DNA of 64,000 nt from Microbacterium sp. Yaish 1 (GTDB taxonomy: Bacteria; Actinomycetota; Actinomycetes; Actinomycetales; Microbacteriaceae): contig NZ_NPMR01000001.1 in the NCBI RefSeq assembly GCF_002245215.1, forward strand, positions 744,001-808,000, read 5' to 3'. The notes under the pieces are model-generated. The model did no database searches. It was not told the DNA's origin and saw only the letters and a list, made by a program, of their open reading frames with translations. Positions 45,308 through 54,198 of this stretch are shown here, one piece after another. Every line of letters starts with the position of its first letter. Position 1 is the stretch's first letter. A program made the translations under genes and the position numbers.

Positions 45308-45804
45308 GCGACGCGCGACTCGGACTCGTCGTCGTCGTCAGCGCCGGCGATGTGCACGTCGTTGACCTCGACGTTGACCTCGACGACCTCGAGGCCCACG
45401 AGACGGCTGATGGCACCGGCGACGGCGGCACGGACGTTGTCGGCGACCTCCTGGATGGGGGCCGGGTACTCGACGACGATCGTGAGGTCGGCTGCGGCCT
45501 GGGTCTCACCGACCTCGACCTTGACGCCCTGCGACAGGTCGGTGGCGTTGATGGCGTCGCGGATCGCGCCGAAGGCGCGGGCTCCGCCGCCACCGAGGGC
45601 GTAGACGCCGGCGACCTCACGGGCTGCGATGCCGGCGACCTTGGCCACGACGCCGTCGGCGATCGTGGTCTTGCCCGCGGCATCGGTGTCGGCCGGGACA
45701 CGCGACGACGAGAACGTGCGGTCGACGCGCGAAGCCTGCGGCGCGGCGGCCTGCGACTTCGTGGTCTCAGCAGCGGGGGCGGTGTTCTTCTGGTCCTCAG
45801 CCAT
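45304..45804 (-). CDS. Asp23/Gls24-family envelope stress protein (first copy)
   Basis: A 166-residue protein: a polar, Ala/Thr-rich N-terminal 45 residues followed by the Asp23 domain (GVVAKVAGIAAREVAGVYAL, then DLTIVVEYPAPIQEVADNVR) and an acidic tail. First gene of the five-gene operon. Asp23 is abundant in stressed Gram-positive cells and linked to cell-envelope integrity. The ATG is preceded by AAGGAAA. Confidence 0.9.
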   Translation of the reverse strand: MAEDQKNTAPAAETTKSQAAAPQASRVDRTFSSSRVPADTDAAGKTTIADGVVAKVAGIAAREVAGVYALGGGGARAFGAIRDAINATDLSQGVKVEVGETQAAADLTIVVEYPAPIQEVADNVRAAVAGAISRLVGLEVVEVNVEVNDVHIAGADDDDESESRVA

Positions 45805-45943
45805 GACGTTTCCTTATCTGTCTGCGTTGTCCGATGCAAGCTCTCGGCTCGTCATTCGGTGAGCGTTACGTTCGCTCTACAGATAAGAGGGCGGCTCATC
45901 CGGAATCGTCACAAAAAAGTTCGAGAAGTTTTCTGGGGGAACG

Positions 45944-46516
45944 ATGCGAGCCGAAGACAACGGGTCGAACTCCGACCTGCAGGCCGCGCCCGACGGCATC
46001 CTGGCGGCCCGAGCCGCCTCCGGGGACGCGGATGCTTTCGACGTCCTCCTCCATCGTCACTCCCGCCTCGTCCGGGCTTACGTCTACCGCATCGTCGGCA
46101 CCCTCTCCGAGACCGACGACGTCGTGCAAGAGGCCTTCCTCACCGCGTGGCGGCAGTTGTCCACCTTGCGCGACCCGAATGCCGTAAAGGCGTGGCTGAT
46201 GAAGATCGCGAGCCGCGAGGCGTATGCGCATCTCAGGAAGCGCCCCGACCATGACACACTGGACGGATTCGACAGAGCCGCGGAGACGGGCCTCCTCCCC
46301 GAGGCCGCTGCCATCCGCAACGCACAGTTGCAAGCGCTCTCTCTTGCACTCGATGCACTGCCGGAAGCCCAACGCCGCTGCTGGCTGCTCCGAGAAGTCG
46401 GGTCGCTCAGCTATACCGAGATCGCAGAAGAGATGAACCTCCCTCTCAGCACCGTTCGAGGAAACCTGTCCCGCGCCCGCGCCAGCATCACGATCCAGAT
46501 GGCGGGGTGGCGCTGA
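45944..46516 (+). CDS. ECF-type RNA polymerase sigma factor
   Basis: A 190-residue sigma-70 family group IV factor: region 2 (FDVLLHRHSRLVRAYVYRIV, then DVVQEAFLTAWRQL) and region 4 with HTH (SYTEIAEEMNLPLSTVRGNL). It is divergent from the Asp23 operon with a 139-base shared upstream region and is followed by a predicted anti-sigma protein with an Asp23-like domain. Control of envelope stress genes, including that operon, is inferred. GGGGGA lies before the ATG. Confidence 0.93.
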   Translation: MRAEDNGSNSDLQAAPDGILAARAASGDADAFDVLLHRHSRLVRAYVYRIVGTLSETDDVVQEAFLTAWRQLSTLRDPNAVKAWLMKIASREAYAHLRKRPDHDTLDGFDRAAETGLLPEAAAIRNAQLQALSLALDALPEAQRRCWLLREVGSLSYTEIAEEMNLPLSTVRGNLSRARASITIQMAGWR

Positions 46517-47103
46517 TGGATGCCGCCGACATGACTCTCGAGTGCGGAAAGACGATCGATGAGATCAGCGACTACCTCGACAGCGGTCGCTCGCCGTACG
46601 ACCCCGAGATCGAGACCTGTCCCGACTGTCTGAACGCCCTCGACGCGCTCGAGCGCGCGGGGCGGTTGTCACGCGAGCTCATCGCGGCGGATGCCGCCGA
46701 GATGCCCGAGCCCTCGGAGAACTGGTTCCACGGCGTGATGAACGCCGTCCGGGCCGAGCTGCGGGCCGGACGCTCGATCCCGCTGTCGCATCCCGATCCG
46801 CGGGTCTCGATGACCGTCACCGAGGGAGCCGTGCAAGCGCTCATCCGCGCCAGCGGCGACGCGGTCGACGGCGTCTTCATCGGCCATTCGCGCATCGTCG
46901 GCGACGTCGAGGTGCCCGATGCACCGATCGCCGTCGACATCACCGCGTCGGTCGCGTGGGGCGAGTCGCTGCCGACCGCCGCCGGAGCGGTCCGCCGAGC
47001 GGTGTCCGACGCGCTCGCTCAGCACACCGAGCTGAACATCACCGCTGTCGACGTCACCGTCGAAGATCTCCACCGTCCCTCCCCGCCCAAGGACATCGCA
47101 TGA
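46516..47103 (+). CDS. Predicted anti-sigma factor with Asp23-like domain
   Basis: A 195-residue soluble protein. The N-terminal part has a zinc-site-like Cys10 plus CPDC (Cys35, Cys38), resembling anti-sigma zinc fingers but without the usual His before CxxC. The C-terminal half (VTEGAVQALIRASGDAVDGV, then AQHTELNITAVDVTVEDLH) resembles an Asp23/Gls24 domain. TGATG overlap with the sigma gene supports a sigma/anti-sigma pair. Earlier GTG at 46507 is possible but less likely. Confidence 0.75.
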   Translation: MDAADMTLECGKTIDEISDYLDSGRSPYDPEIETCPDCLNALDALERAGRLSRELIAADAAEMPEPSENWFHGVMNAVRAELRAGRSIPLSHPDPRVSMTVTEGAVQALIRASGDAVDGVFIGHSRIVGDVEVPDAPIAVDITASVAWGESLPTAAGAVRRAVSDALAQHTELNITAVDVTVEDLHRPSPPKDIA

Positions 47104-47420
47104 TCGAGCCCGTCTCCGTCGTCGACCCGTCGGCTCCGCGCCCCCTCGTCGAGGTGCCCGGGGTCAGTGCCGTGCACGACCCCCGCCCGCCGCTGACCCG
47201 CGCGCTGGGAGCGGCGGCATCCGCGCTTCGCCTGGAATCGGCGGCACCGGCCGACGGCATCCTCGTCTCCGCCGACGGCGGGGTGACGACCGCTGTGGCC
47301 GCCATCTCCGTCGCCGTATCCGCGCGCACCCCCGAGGTGGCCCGCGCCGTCGCTGACGAACTGCGCGCGCAGCATCCGACGGCAGACCGCATCACGGTGC
47401 AGGTCCGCCGCATCGCCTGA
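47100..47420 (+). CDS. Small Asp23-like protein
   Basis: A 106-residue soluble protein that looks like a reduced Asp23-type domain (GVTTAVAAISVAVSARTPEV and DRITVQVRRIA as the final strand). It overlaps the anti-sigma gene (ATGA) and is the last gene of this operon. Function unknown; interaction with other Asp23 proteins is inferred. Confidence 0.65.
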   Translation: MIEPVSVVDPSAPRPLVEVPGVSAVHDPRPPLTRALGAAASALRLESAAPADGILVSADGGVTTAVAAISVAVSARTPEVARAVADELRAQHPTADRITVQVRRIA

Positions 47421-47530
47421 CCGCGATCACCTGCCGCCGGCCTCGCGACGCATTTCGCCACGCAGGATCTCGAGGGCCCACTCGCCGTCAGCGTCATCGG
47501 CGAGGCGCGCTCGTGCTAACATCCCGCCTT

Positions 47531-48556
47531 GTGAACACAGCTGTGCTAAAACCACGGCGCAGGATCCGCCGCTTCGTCATCGGACTCGCCGTCATCGTCC
47601 TCGCGATAGCGAGTTCACTCGCAATCGAACAGGCTCAGGTCGTCGCCGGCCGGGCCGAGCATCCGATGCCCGGCGAGATGGTCGATGTCGGCGGCCATCG
47701 GCTGCACCTCGTGCGCACCGGGACGGGCGGACCCACGGTCGTCCTGGAATCGGGAAGCGGCGAGGTCGCCTCCGGCTGGGCGCCGGTCGCCGCCTCACTG
47801 TCGCGCGACACCACGGTCGTGCGCTACGACCGCGCCGGCACCGGCTGGAGCGAGCCGTCCGACACCCCGCGGACAGCGGCGGCGATCGTCTCCGACCTGC
47901 ACCGAGCGCTCGAGGAGATCGGGGCGCCCCGCCCTTATCTCCTCGTCGGGCACAGCCTCGGGGGTCTGTACGTCCGGGAGTTCGCGCGCCAGCATCCCGG
48001 TGATGTCGCGGGCATGGTCCTCGTCGACGCTCGGCCGGAGGACGACGCCCGCCGCACGTCCGAGCTTCTGCCGGGCGGAGCGGGGACCGCGGCTCTCCCG
48101 ACCTGGATCCCGTCGGTGCTGAAAGCCACGGGGGTGCTGCGGCTGGGCGGCGGTGCGCTCCTGGACGGTCTGGTCCCCGAGGACCAGCGACGCGAGTTCC
48201 TCGATGTCACCGCATCGCCGACCTACTTCGCCACCCAGAGTGAGGAAGCCGACCTGATCGCCCCGACCGAGGACGAGCTCCGCCAACAGGACCTCAGCGA
48301 CCTCCCGCTGCGCATCATCGCGCGCGGGCTGCCGCAGGATTACGCGGCGGCCGGCATCGACAACGCGACCGGCCAGCAGCTCGAACGCATCTGGCAGGAC
48401 GGCCAGCGGCGGTTGCTCTCGCTGTCGAGCAACAGCCGGCTGGTCGTGGCGGAGCGCAGCGGTCACCTCGTCACGTCGGAGCAGCCCGACATCATCGTCG
48501 ACCAGGTGCGGCAGGTCCTCGACGAGATCGCGCGCACCGACGGCGGAGTCCGCTAG
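47531..48556 (+). CDS. Alpha/beta hydrolase, membrane-anchored or exported
   Basis: A 341-residue alpha/beta hydrolase with an N-terminal hydrophobic helix (FVIGLAVIVLAIASSLAI) after basic residues, so it is anchored or secreted. The nucleophile is in VGHSLGGLY, the oxyanion region near VVLESGSGEVASGW, and a C-terminal GHLVTSEQP gives the His. Substrate unknown. GTG 47531 lies eight bases after TAACAT; an in-frame GTG at 47513 would add six residues. Confidence 0.85.
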   Translation: MNTAVLKPRRRIRRFVIGLAVIVLAIASSLAIEQAQVVAGRAEHPMPGEMVDVGGHRLHLVRTGTGGPTVVLESGSGEVASGWAPVAASLSRDTTVVRYDRAGTGWSEPSDTPRTAAAIVSDLHRALEEIGAPRPYLLVGHSLGGLYVREFARQHPGDVAGMVLVDARPEDDARRTSELLPGGAGTAALPTWIPSVLKATGVLRLGGGALLDGLVPEDQRREFLDVTASPTYFATQSEEADLIAPTEDELRQQDLSDLPLRIIARGLPQDYAAAGIDNATGQQLERIWQDGQRRLLSLSSNSRLVVAERSGHLVTSEQPDIIVDQVRQVLDEIARTDGGVR

Positions 48557-48559
48557 CTT
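48554..48559 (+). promoter_or_regulatory. Leaderless -10 element for the carboxylesterase gene
   Basis: TAGCTT begins at the stop codon of the preceding gene and is followed by six bases and the GTG at 48566, with no ribosome site. Confidence 0.5.
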
Positions 48560-48565
48560 CGGAGC

Positions 48566-50047
48566 GTGACAGCGAGCGTCTCGGCATCCCTCTCCAGCGG
48601 TGAGGTGCGCGGCACCCGTCGCCCGGACGGCACCCTCGTCTTCCTCGGCATCCCGTACGCGCAGCCGCCGACAGGAGCGCTGCGCTTCGCCGCGCCCGCT
48701 CCCGTCGAGCCGTGGGACGGCGTCCGCGACGCGACTGCCTACGGACCGACGCCGCAGCGCGGGGACTACGGCGACACCCTCATCCCCGAGCCGTCGATCC
48801 CCGGCGACGACACCCTGTCGGTCAACGTGTTCGCGCCGGACTCATCCCGGGAGGCGGGCACCGGTGCACGGCATCCGGTGCTCGTCTACATCCACGGCGG
48901 CGGTTTCGTGCAGGGGTCCCCGGCGAGCCCGTGGTACGACGGCGGCTCGTTCGCGCGGGCGGGCATCGTCGTGGTCACGGTCTCGTACCGCCTCGGCTTC
49001 GACGGCTTCGGCCTGCTCCCCGGCGCCCCCACCAACCGCGCCGTGCGCGACTGGATCGCCGCCCTCGAATGGGTGCGGGCGAACGTCGCCGTGTTCGGCG
49101 GAAACCCCGATGACGTCACGATCGCCGGGCAGTCCGCCGGCGGCGGCGCGGTGCTCACCCTGCTCGGGATGCCCGATGCCCAGCACCTGTTCCACCGCGT
49201 GCTGTCCATCTCGGCGGCCCTGACGAACGTACCGCCCGACCGGGCCGCGACGGCGACCGGCCGGCTCGCCGCACGCCTCGGGATCGCCCCGACGCGCGAG
49301 GCGTTCGCCGGCGTGGACGAGCTCACGGTGCTCGAGGCGCAGCAAGCTCTCGAGTCGGAGCGGCACGGCAGCATCATCGCCTCGGTGCGCTCGCGGCTCG
49401 CCGACGGGCTCACGTGGGGTCCGGTCGTCGACGGCGAGCTCATCCCCCGCCCGACCCTCGACGCGCTCGCTGCCGGCGTCGGCGCGGACAAGCCCCTCGT
49501 GCTCGGCACCACCGACGACGAGTTCACGATGATCACCGACGGGGTCGCCGGTCCGTTGCGTCTCGTCCCGCCGGCGCTCGCGCTGGCCGCACTCGGCGTC
49601 GGCCATGCGATGCGCTGGCGCTACATCCGCGACAACCGTGCGCAGCGACGACTCGGCACCGCCGCATTCCTCGGCCGTTACGCCACCGACCGCATCTTCC
49701 GCGACACCGTGCCCCTCGTCGCCGGGGCCCGTGGCGGTTCTTCGACGTGGGCCTACCGGTTCAGCTGGCCCTCGCCGACCAAGCGCTGGGCGCTGCACTG
49801 CCTCGACGTGCCGTTCTGGTGGGATGTCCTCGACGCCGACGGTGTCGCGAAGCTCGCAGGGCCGCAGCCGCCGCAAGAGCTCGCCGACGCGATGCACGGC
49901 GCCGCCGTGTCGTTCGTGCACACCGGCGACCCGGGCTGGCCGCGATGGACGCCCGACGAGCGGGCGACGCGCATGTTCGGCGCTCCCCCGTCGGTGCCGA
50001 CGGTCGTGGCCGACGGCTACGCGTCGGTGCGGGCGCTCACCGGCTGA
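48566..50047 (+). CDS. Type-B carboxylesterase/lipase
   Basis: A 493-residue carboxylesterase with family motifs LGIPYAQPPTGALRF, DDTLSVNVFAP (a variant of the EDCLYLN motif), oxyanion HGGGF, and nucleophile GQSAGGGAV; DEFTM and a late His (CLDVPFWWDV region) fit the rest of the triad. No signal peptide. It hydrolyses carboxylic esters; physiological substrate unknown. Confidence 0.92.
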   Translation: MTASVSASLSSGEVRGTRRPDGTLVFLGIPYAQPPTGALRFAAPAPVEPWDGVRDATAYGPTPQRGDYGDTLIPEPSIPGDDTLSVNVFAPDSSREAGTGARHPVLVYIHGGGFVQGSPASPWYDGGSFARAGIVVVTVSYRLGFDGFGLLPGAPTNRAVRDWIAALEWVRANVAVFGGNPDDVTIAGQSAGGGAVLTLLGMPDAQHLFHRVLSISAALTNVPPDRAATATGRLAARLGIAPTREAFAGVDELTVLEAQQALESERHGSIIASVRSRLADGLTWGPVVDGELIPRPTLDALAAGVGADKPLVLGTTDDEFTMITDGVAGPLRLVPPALALAALGVGHAMRWRYIRDNRAQRRLGTAAFLGRYATDRIFRDTVPLVAGARGGSSTWAYRFSWPSPTKRWALHCLDVPFWWDVLDADGVAKLAGPQPPQELADAMHGAAVSFVHTGDPGWPRWTPDERATRMFGAPPSVPTVVADGYASVRALTG

Positions 50048-50073
50048 CCGCGTGCGGGTGAGAGGAGAAGACG

Positions 50074-50829
50074 ATGCGTGAGAGCTCCGCCGCCTCCGCG
50101 GCCCGCGAACTCGTGGCGTCCGGGCGCGGATTCGACGCCGCGCTGATCGAGCGCGCCGCCTTCGCCGACGAACCGGCGGTGCAGGATCTGCTGGACGCGT
50201 CGGACGAAGAGCGCCGCCGCCCGGTGGGCCGCGGGTCGATGTTCCGCTCACTGGGCGTCGCACTGTCGGAGTTCCTGCCGATCATCGCCGCCGGGGTCGT
50301 CGTGATCCCCGCCCGAACGGCATCCGACCTGACCGTGCCGACCCTCGTCGCCGCTGCGCTGGCGATCGTGGCGGCGGCATCGCGTCCGGTGCTGTGGCGG
50401 CAGCTGGCGAGCGGGCGCGCCGAGGCGAGCGGTTCCCAGCTGTCCATCAATGCCATCTCGGTGCTCTTCGCCGCGTTCGCGATCCTCATCGTCGCGCTGC
50501 GCTCCAATGACGCCGGTGCCCCCGGCCTCACCATCGGCGCCTTCACCGTGCAGGGCATCGCGTCCGCCGTCACCGTCGCCATCATCGTCCGAGCCGGGCG
50601 TCGCGCTGGAGGGTCTTCGACTCCGCGCACGGGAGTCGAGGCCCTGCGCGCCGCTGTCGGCGCGCTGCCGGCCGCGCGACAGGAGCGGGCACGGGAAGAC
50701 ATCGCCACCGCATTGCGCGTGGCGGTCGACGGCGGCATCCTGAGCGAATCGGATGCCGCCATCCTGACGCGAGCGCCGCTCGGCGGTCTCACCCGAGCCC
50801 ACTGGGCCCTGTCGCAGACGCGCCGCTGA
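50074..50829 (+). CDS. Hypothetical membrane protein
   Basis: A 251-residue protein not recognised as a named family. Residues about 1-55 are polar and helical, followed by four hydrophobic segments (about 62-170) including LGVALSEFLPIIAAGVVVIP and LSINAISVLFAAFAILIVAL. The C-terminal cytosolic region of about 75 residues has helical VEALRAAVGALPAARQERAR and LSESDAAILTRAPL. GAGGAGAAG precedes the ATG. Confidence 0.75.
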   Translation: MRESSAASAARELVASGRGFDAALIERAAFADEPAVQDLLDASDEERRRPVGRGSMFRSLGVALSEFLPIIAAGVVVIPARTASDLTVPTLVAAALAIVAAASRPVLWRQLASGRAEASGSQLSINAISVLFAAFAILIVALRSNDAGAPGLTIGAFTVQGIASAVTVAIIVRAGRRAGGSSTPRTGVEALRAAVGALPAARQERAREDIATALRVAVDGGILSESDAAILTRAPLGGLTRAHWALSQTRR

Positions 50830-50842
50830 CGAGGCCGCGGGG

Positions 50843-51892
50843 TCAGGGAACGCGCTTGAGCCAGGCGTCTGTCGCGAACTTCGACTCGACGAGCGCTTCG
50901 GCCTCGGCGTACTCCTCTTCGGAGATCGTGCCGGGAACGGCGCCGTAGCGCTTCGAGAACACCTCGATGAACCGCTCGATGATCGCGTCGCGCGGCAGAC
51001 CCGTCTGGCTGCGCAGCGGGTCGACACGCTTGGTGGCCGAGACGGTGCCCTTGTCGCTGAGCTTCTCACGGCCGATGCGCAGCACCTCGGTGAGCACCTG
51101 CCCGTCCATGTCGTACGACAGGGTGGCGTGATGGAGCACCCCGCCGTTGGCCAGACGCTTCTGCGCGGCGCCGCCGATCTTGCCCGAGGGCGAGGCGATG
51201 TCGTTGAGCGGCTGATACGTCGCCTCGATGCCGAGCGAGCGGAGGGCTTCGAGCACCCAGTCGTCGAGGAAGGCGTACGAGTCGGCGAAGGTCAGCCCTG
51301 CGACAAGGGATGCCGGCACGTACAGCGAGTACGTCACGATCGAGTTCGCCGCCATCATCATCGCGCCGCCGCCGGAGATGCGGCGCACGACGTCGAATCC
51401 GTGCTTCGCGGCACCCTCGGGGTCGACCTCGTTGCGGTACGACTGGAACGACCCGATCACGACCGCCGACTCGTTCCACTCCCAGATGCGCAGGGTGGGG
51501 TTGCGGCGGCCGTCGCCGACGCGGGTGGTGAGCACCTCATCGAGCGCGAGGTTCATGCTCGGCGAGACGGCCCGGTCGTGCACGACCTCCCAGTCGAACT
51601 CGCGCCAGCCCGGCGCCGTGATCATCGCGCGCCGCACCGCGGTGCCGACCGACTCGGGAGTGAAGCCGAGCAGCTGGGCCCCATCGGGCAGCGCCGAACG
51701 GACGGCGGCCGCGATCGTCGCGACATCCGACTCCTCGGGCAGACCCGTCACGGCCGCATCGATGTCGGCGAGCGCGTCGTCGGGCTCGAGGAAGAAGTCG
51801 CCGGCCAGGTGGAAATCCGCGATGCGGCCGTCGCGCACCTCGAGGTCGACGACGACCAGCTTTCCTCCGGGCACCTTGTATTCGCCGTGCAT
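50843..51892 (-). CDS. lplA: Lipoate-protein ligase A-like, accessory domain first
   Basis: Attaches lipoate (or octanoate) to 2-oxoacid dehydrogenases and GcvH. The 349-residue protein has an N-terminal small lipoate-accessory domain (about 1-90, LVVVDLEVRDGRIADFHLAG), then the catalytic BPL/LplA domain with RRISGGGAM, the lysine motif SGKIGGAAQKR, and VLHHATLSYDMD. The domain order is the reverse of E. coli LplA, in which the accessory domain is C-terminal. Related ligases could use octanoate. Confidence 0.88.
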   Translation of the reverse strand: MHGEYKVPGGKLVVVDLEVRDGRIADFHLAGDFFLEPDDALADIDAAVTGLPEESDVATIAAAVRSALPDGAQLLGFTPESVGTAVRRAMITAPGWREFDWEVVHDRAVSPSMNLALDEVLTTRVGDGRRNPTLRIWEWNESAVVIGSFQSYRNEVDPEGAAKHGFDVVRRISGGGAMMMAANSIVTYSLYVPASLVAGLTFADSYAFLDDWVLEALRSLGIEATYQPLNDIASPSGKIGGAAQKRLANGGVLHHATLSYDMDGQVLTEVLRIGREKLSDKGTVSATKRVDPLRSQTGLPRDAIIERFIEVFSKRYGAVPGTISEEEYAEAEALVESKFATDAWLKRVP

Positions 51893-51992
51893 GCGTCCAG
51901 CCTAGGACCGTGCGGAGGATCGGTCGCCCGACGGATGCCGTTACACCTCGCGACGGACGACGGCGCAGGCCCCGCTCGGGAGAGTGGATGAC

Positions 51993-52739
51993 ATGAACCC
52001 CACCATCGACTCCGCCCCCGTCCTCGAAGCCCGCGGGCTCGTGAAGCGCTACGGGCCGCTCACCGCGCTCGACCGCGTCGACCTGACCGTGCGCGCCGGC
52101 GAGGCCGTCGCGATCATGGGCGCATCGGGGTCGGGAAAGACGACGCTCCTGCACTGCCTCGCCGCCATCATCGCGCCCGATGCCGGCTCCGTCCGCCTCG
52201 CCGCTCCCGGCACGGCGCCCCGAGAGCTCGTCGGGATGCCCGACGCCGACCGGTCCGCCGTGCGTCGCAGCAGCCTCGGCTTCGTCTTCCAGGACCACCT
52301 GCTGCTTCCCGAGCTCACCGCCGTCGAGAACGCCGCGCTGCCGCTTCTTCTCGTCGGCACGGCCCGGGCCGCCGCCGAGGCCCACGCCGCGGCGTGGCTC
52401 GGCGCGCTGGGACTTGCCGGCATGGAGAACCGTCGCATCGGCGAGCTCTCGGGCGGACAGGCGCAGCGCGTCGCCATCGCCCGGGCTCAGGTGACCGGCG
52501 CACCCGTCGTGTTCGCCGACGAGCCGACCGGCGCGCTCGACTCCACCACCTCGGCGGAGGTGCTCGACGCGCTGCTGCACGCCACAACCGGGCAGGGGCG
52601 CAGCCTCGTCGTCGTGACGCACGACGCGGAGGTCGCACGCCGATGCGATCGCGTCCTCCGCATGCGCGACGGGCGCATCGTCGACTCGGCTGCCGGCCCC
52701 GCGCGTGCGGGCGCAGCCGCCACCGAGGTAACCCGATGA
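51993..52739 (+). CDS. ABC transporter ATP-binding protein (LolD/MacB type)
   Basis: A 248-residue ATPase with Walker A GASGSGKTTL, Q-loop VFQDHLLLPELTAVEN, signature LSGGQAQRVAIARA, Walker B VVFADEPTGALDS and switch His VVTHDAEV. The EPTGALD version is characteristic of ATPases that partner FtsX-like permeases. ATG 51993 follows GGGAGAG by about eight bases; a GTG at 51984 is possible. It overlaps the permease gene by ATGA. Confidence 0.93.
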   Translation: MNPTIDSAPVLEARGLVKRYGPLTALDRVDLTVRAGEAVAIMGASGSGKTTLLHCLAAIIAPDAGSVRLAAPGTAPRELVGMPDADRSAVRRSSLGFVFQDHLLLPELTAVENAALPLLLVGTARAAAEAHAAAWLGALGLAGMENRRIGELSGGQAQRVAIARAQVTGAPVVFADEPTGALDSTTSAEVLDALLHATTGQGRSLVVVTHDAEVARRCDRVLRMRDGRIVDSAAGPARAGAAATEVTR

Positions 52740-54151
52740 GCGCCGCCGTCGCGACCAGTTCGCTCCCGCAGCCTCCCGCCCCGCTCGCCCGCGCGTCGGA
52801 GGCACCGGGCGGCATCCGCCGCGTCGCGGCTCTGACGATCCTGCTCGCCCGACCGGCGCGCCAGGGGTCGGCGGCGATCGTCCTGCCGCTGACGGCCTTC
52901 GCGGTGACGACGACGCTCATGCTGATCGTCGCCGGCGGCACGCGCATGTTCCTCACCGACCCGCGCACGGGTCAGATGGCCTTCCTCTACGGCGTGCTCA
53001 GCGTCCTCGCGCTCATCCTCCTCGCCGTCCCGACGGCGACCCTGGGGGCTGCCGCCGCCCGCCTGTCGAGCCGCCGCCGCAACGACCGCCTCTCGACGCT
53101 GCGGCTCCTCGGGGCCACGAACACCGAGGTCGGAGCGATGGCGGTGGGCGAGGCATCCGTCGTCGCGTTCGCCGGTGCCGTCGTCGGCGCCGCCGCCTAC
53201 GGCGTCGCGTTGCCCCTGGTCGGGCTGCTCCCCTTCTTCGGCGGGCCCGTCGGCGCCGCCGCGGTGTGGGCGGGGTGGCCGATCGTCCTCGCCGTCATCA
53301 TCGGTGTCGGTCTCATCGCCACCGTGAGCGCGGCGGCGAGCCTGCGACGCGTGCGGCTGACCCCCCTCGGCGTGCGTCGCCGCACCGAGGCGCCGCCGCG
53401 ACGCACCCGGACCCTCGTGATCTCCGCGATCGCGATCGTCGCCGTCGGCACGATCGTGGCCCAGTTCAGCAGCGTGAGCGCGGTCCTCGCCCCCGCTGCG
53501 TCGATCGTGGTCCTGCTGGCTCTCTTCGCCGGCGCCCTCGCCCTGGTGAACCTCATCGGGACTCCGATCGTCGCGGCGCGCGGACGATCGATGGCGCGGC
53601 GCGCCCGAACGGCTGCTCAGCTCATCGCCGGCCGCGAGCTCGCCGCACACGCCCCCACCGCGTGGCGCCGCGTGTCGAGCATCGCGATGATCTCGTTCAT
53701 CGCGGTCGTCGGCGGCAGCGGAATGGCGCTGACCGAGATCGCCGGCGACGAGCCCGGGATGACGCTCTTCGCCGACATCCGCACCGGCGTCCTCGTCACG
53801 CTGGGGGCGGGCTTCGTCCTGCTCGCGGCCTCGGTGGGCGTCAGCCAGGCGGCGTCGGTGCTCGACGACCGCGAACTCATCGTGGGCCTCGACCGGCTCG
53901 GCATGGAACCCGCGGAACTCGCCCGGGCACGTCGCATCACGGTCATGCTGCCCCTGCGCTGGGCCGCCGCCGGCGGGGCCGTCGTCGGGGTGGCGCTGGC
54001 CCTCCCGATCGTGGGGATCAGCCTCGTCGTGGCGCCGCTCACGATGGCCGTCATCGCGGCGACCTTCGTCGCGGGGTTCGGGGCCGTCGCGCTGGCGCTC
54101 CTCGCGTCTCGACCGCTCGTCACGGCGATCCGGCGCGGCCCGGCCCAGTGA
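52736..54151 (+). CDS. FtsX-like ABC transporter permease
   Basis: A 471-residue membrane protein with about eight to ten predicted spans and two FtsX-like halves (LSTLRLLGATNTEVGAMAVG, and ELIVGLDRLGMEPAELARAR as the second cytosolic loop). It pairs with the ATPase upstream. Such exporters handle antimicrobial peptides, lipids or act as mechanotransmission devices; no two-component system adjoins, so the substrate is unclear. Confidence 0.88.
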   Translation: MSAAVATSSLPQPPAPLARASEAPGGIRRVAALTILLARPARQGSAAIVLPLTAFAVTTTLMLIVAGGTRMFLTDPRTGQMAFLYGVLSVLALILLAVPTATLGAAAARLSSRRRNDRLSTLRLLGATNTEVGAMAVGEASVVAFAGAVVGAAAYGVALPLVGLLPFFGGPVGAAAVWAGWPIVLAVIIGVGLIATVSAAASLRRVRLTPLGVRRRTEAPPRRTRTLVISAIAIVAVGTIVAQFSSVSAVLAPAASIVVLLALFAGALALVNLIGTPIVAARGRSMARRARTAAQLIAGRELAAHAPTAWRRVSSIAMISFIAVVGGSGMALTEIAGDEPGMTLFADIRTGVLVTLGAGFVLLAASVGVSQAASVLDDRELIVGLDRLGMEPAELARARRITVMLPLRWAAAGGAVVGVALALPIVGISLVVAPLTMAVIAATFVAGFGAVALALLASRPLVTAIRRGPAQ

Positions 54152-54155
54152 CCCG

Positions 54156-54198
54156 GACGCTCGCTTCCCGCGGCTCAGTCCCGCGGGAAGCGAGCGTC
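54156..54198. terminator. Bidirectional terminator overlapping a gene end
   Basis: Perfect 18-bp stem (54156-54173 with 54181-54198) and 7-base loop. Its right arm encodes the last residues of the convergent alpha/beta hydrolase. Confidence 0.88.

Noticed and set aside
47481-47504. Possible hairpin CTCGCC/GGCGAG after the small Asp23-like gene
   Set aside because: Six-bp stem with a 12-base loop in GC-rich DNA, expected by chance.
48842-50263. Antisense 473-residue frame over the carboxylesterase
   Set aside because: Low-complexity Arg/Gly/Asp composition and full overlap with a well-supported gene.
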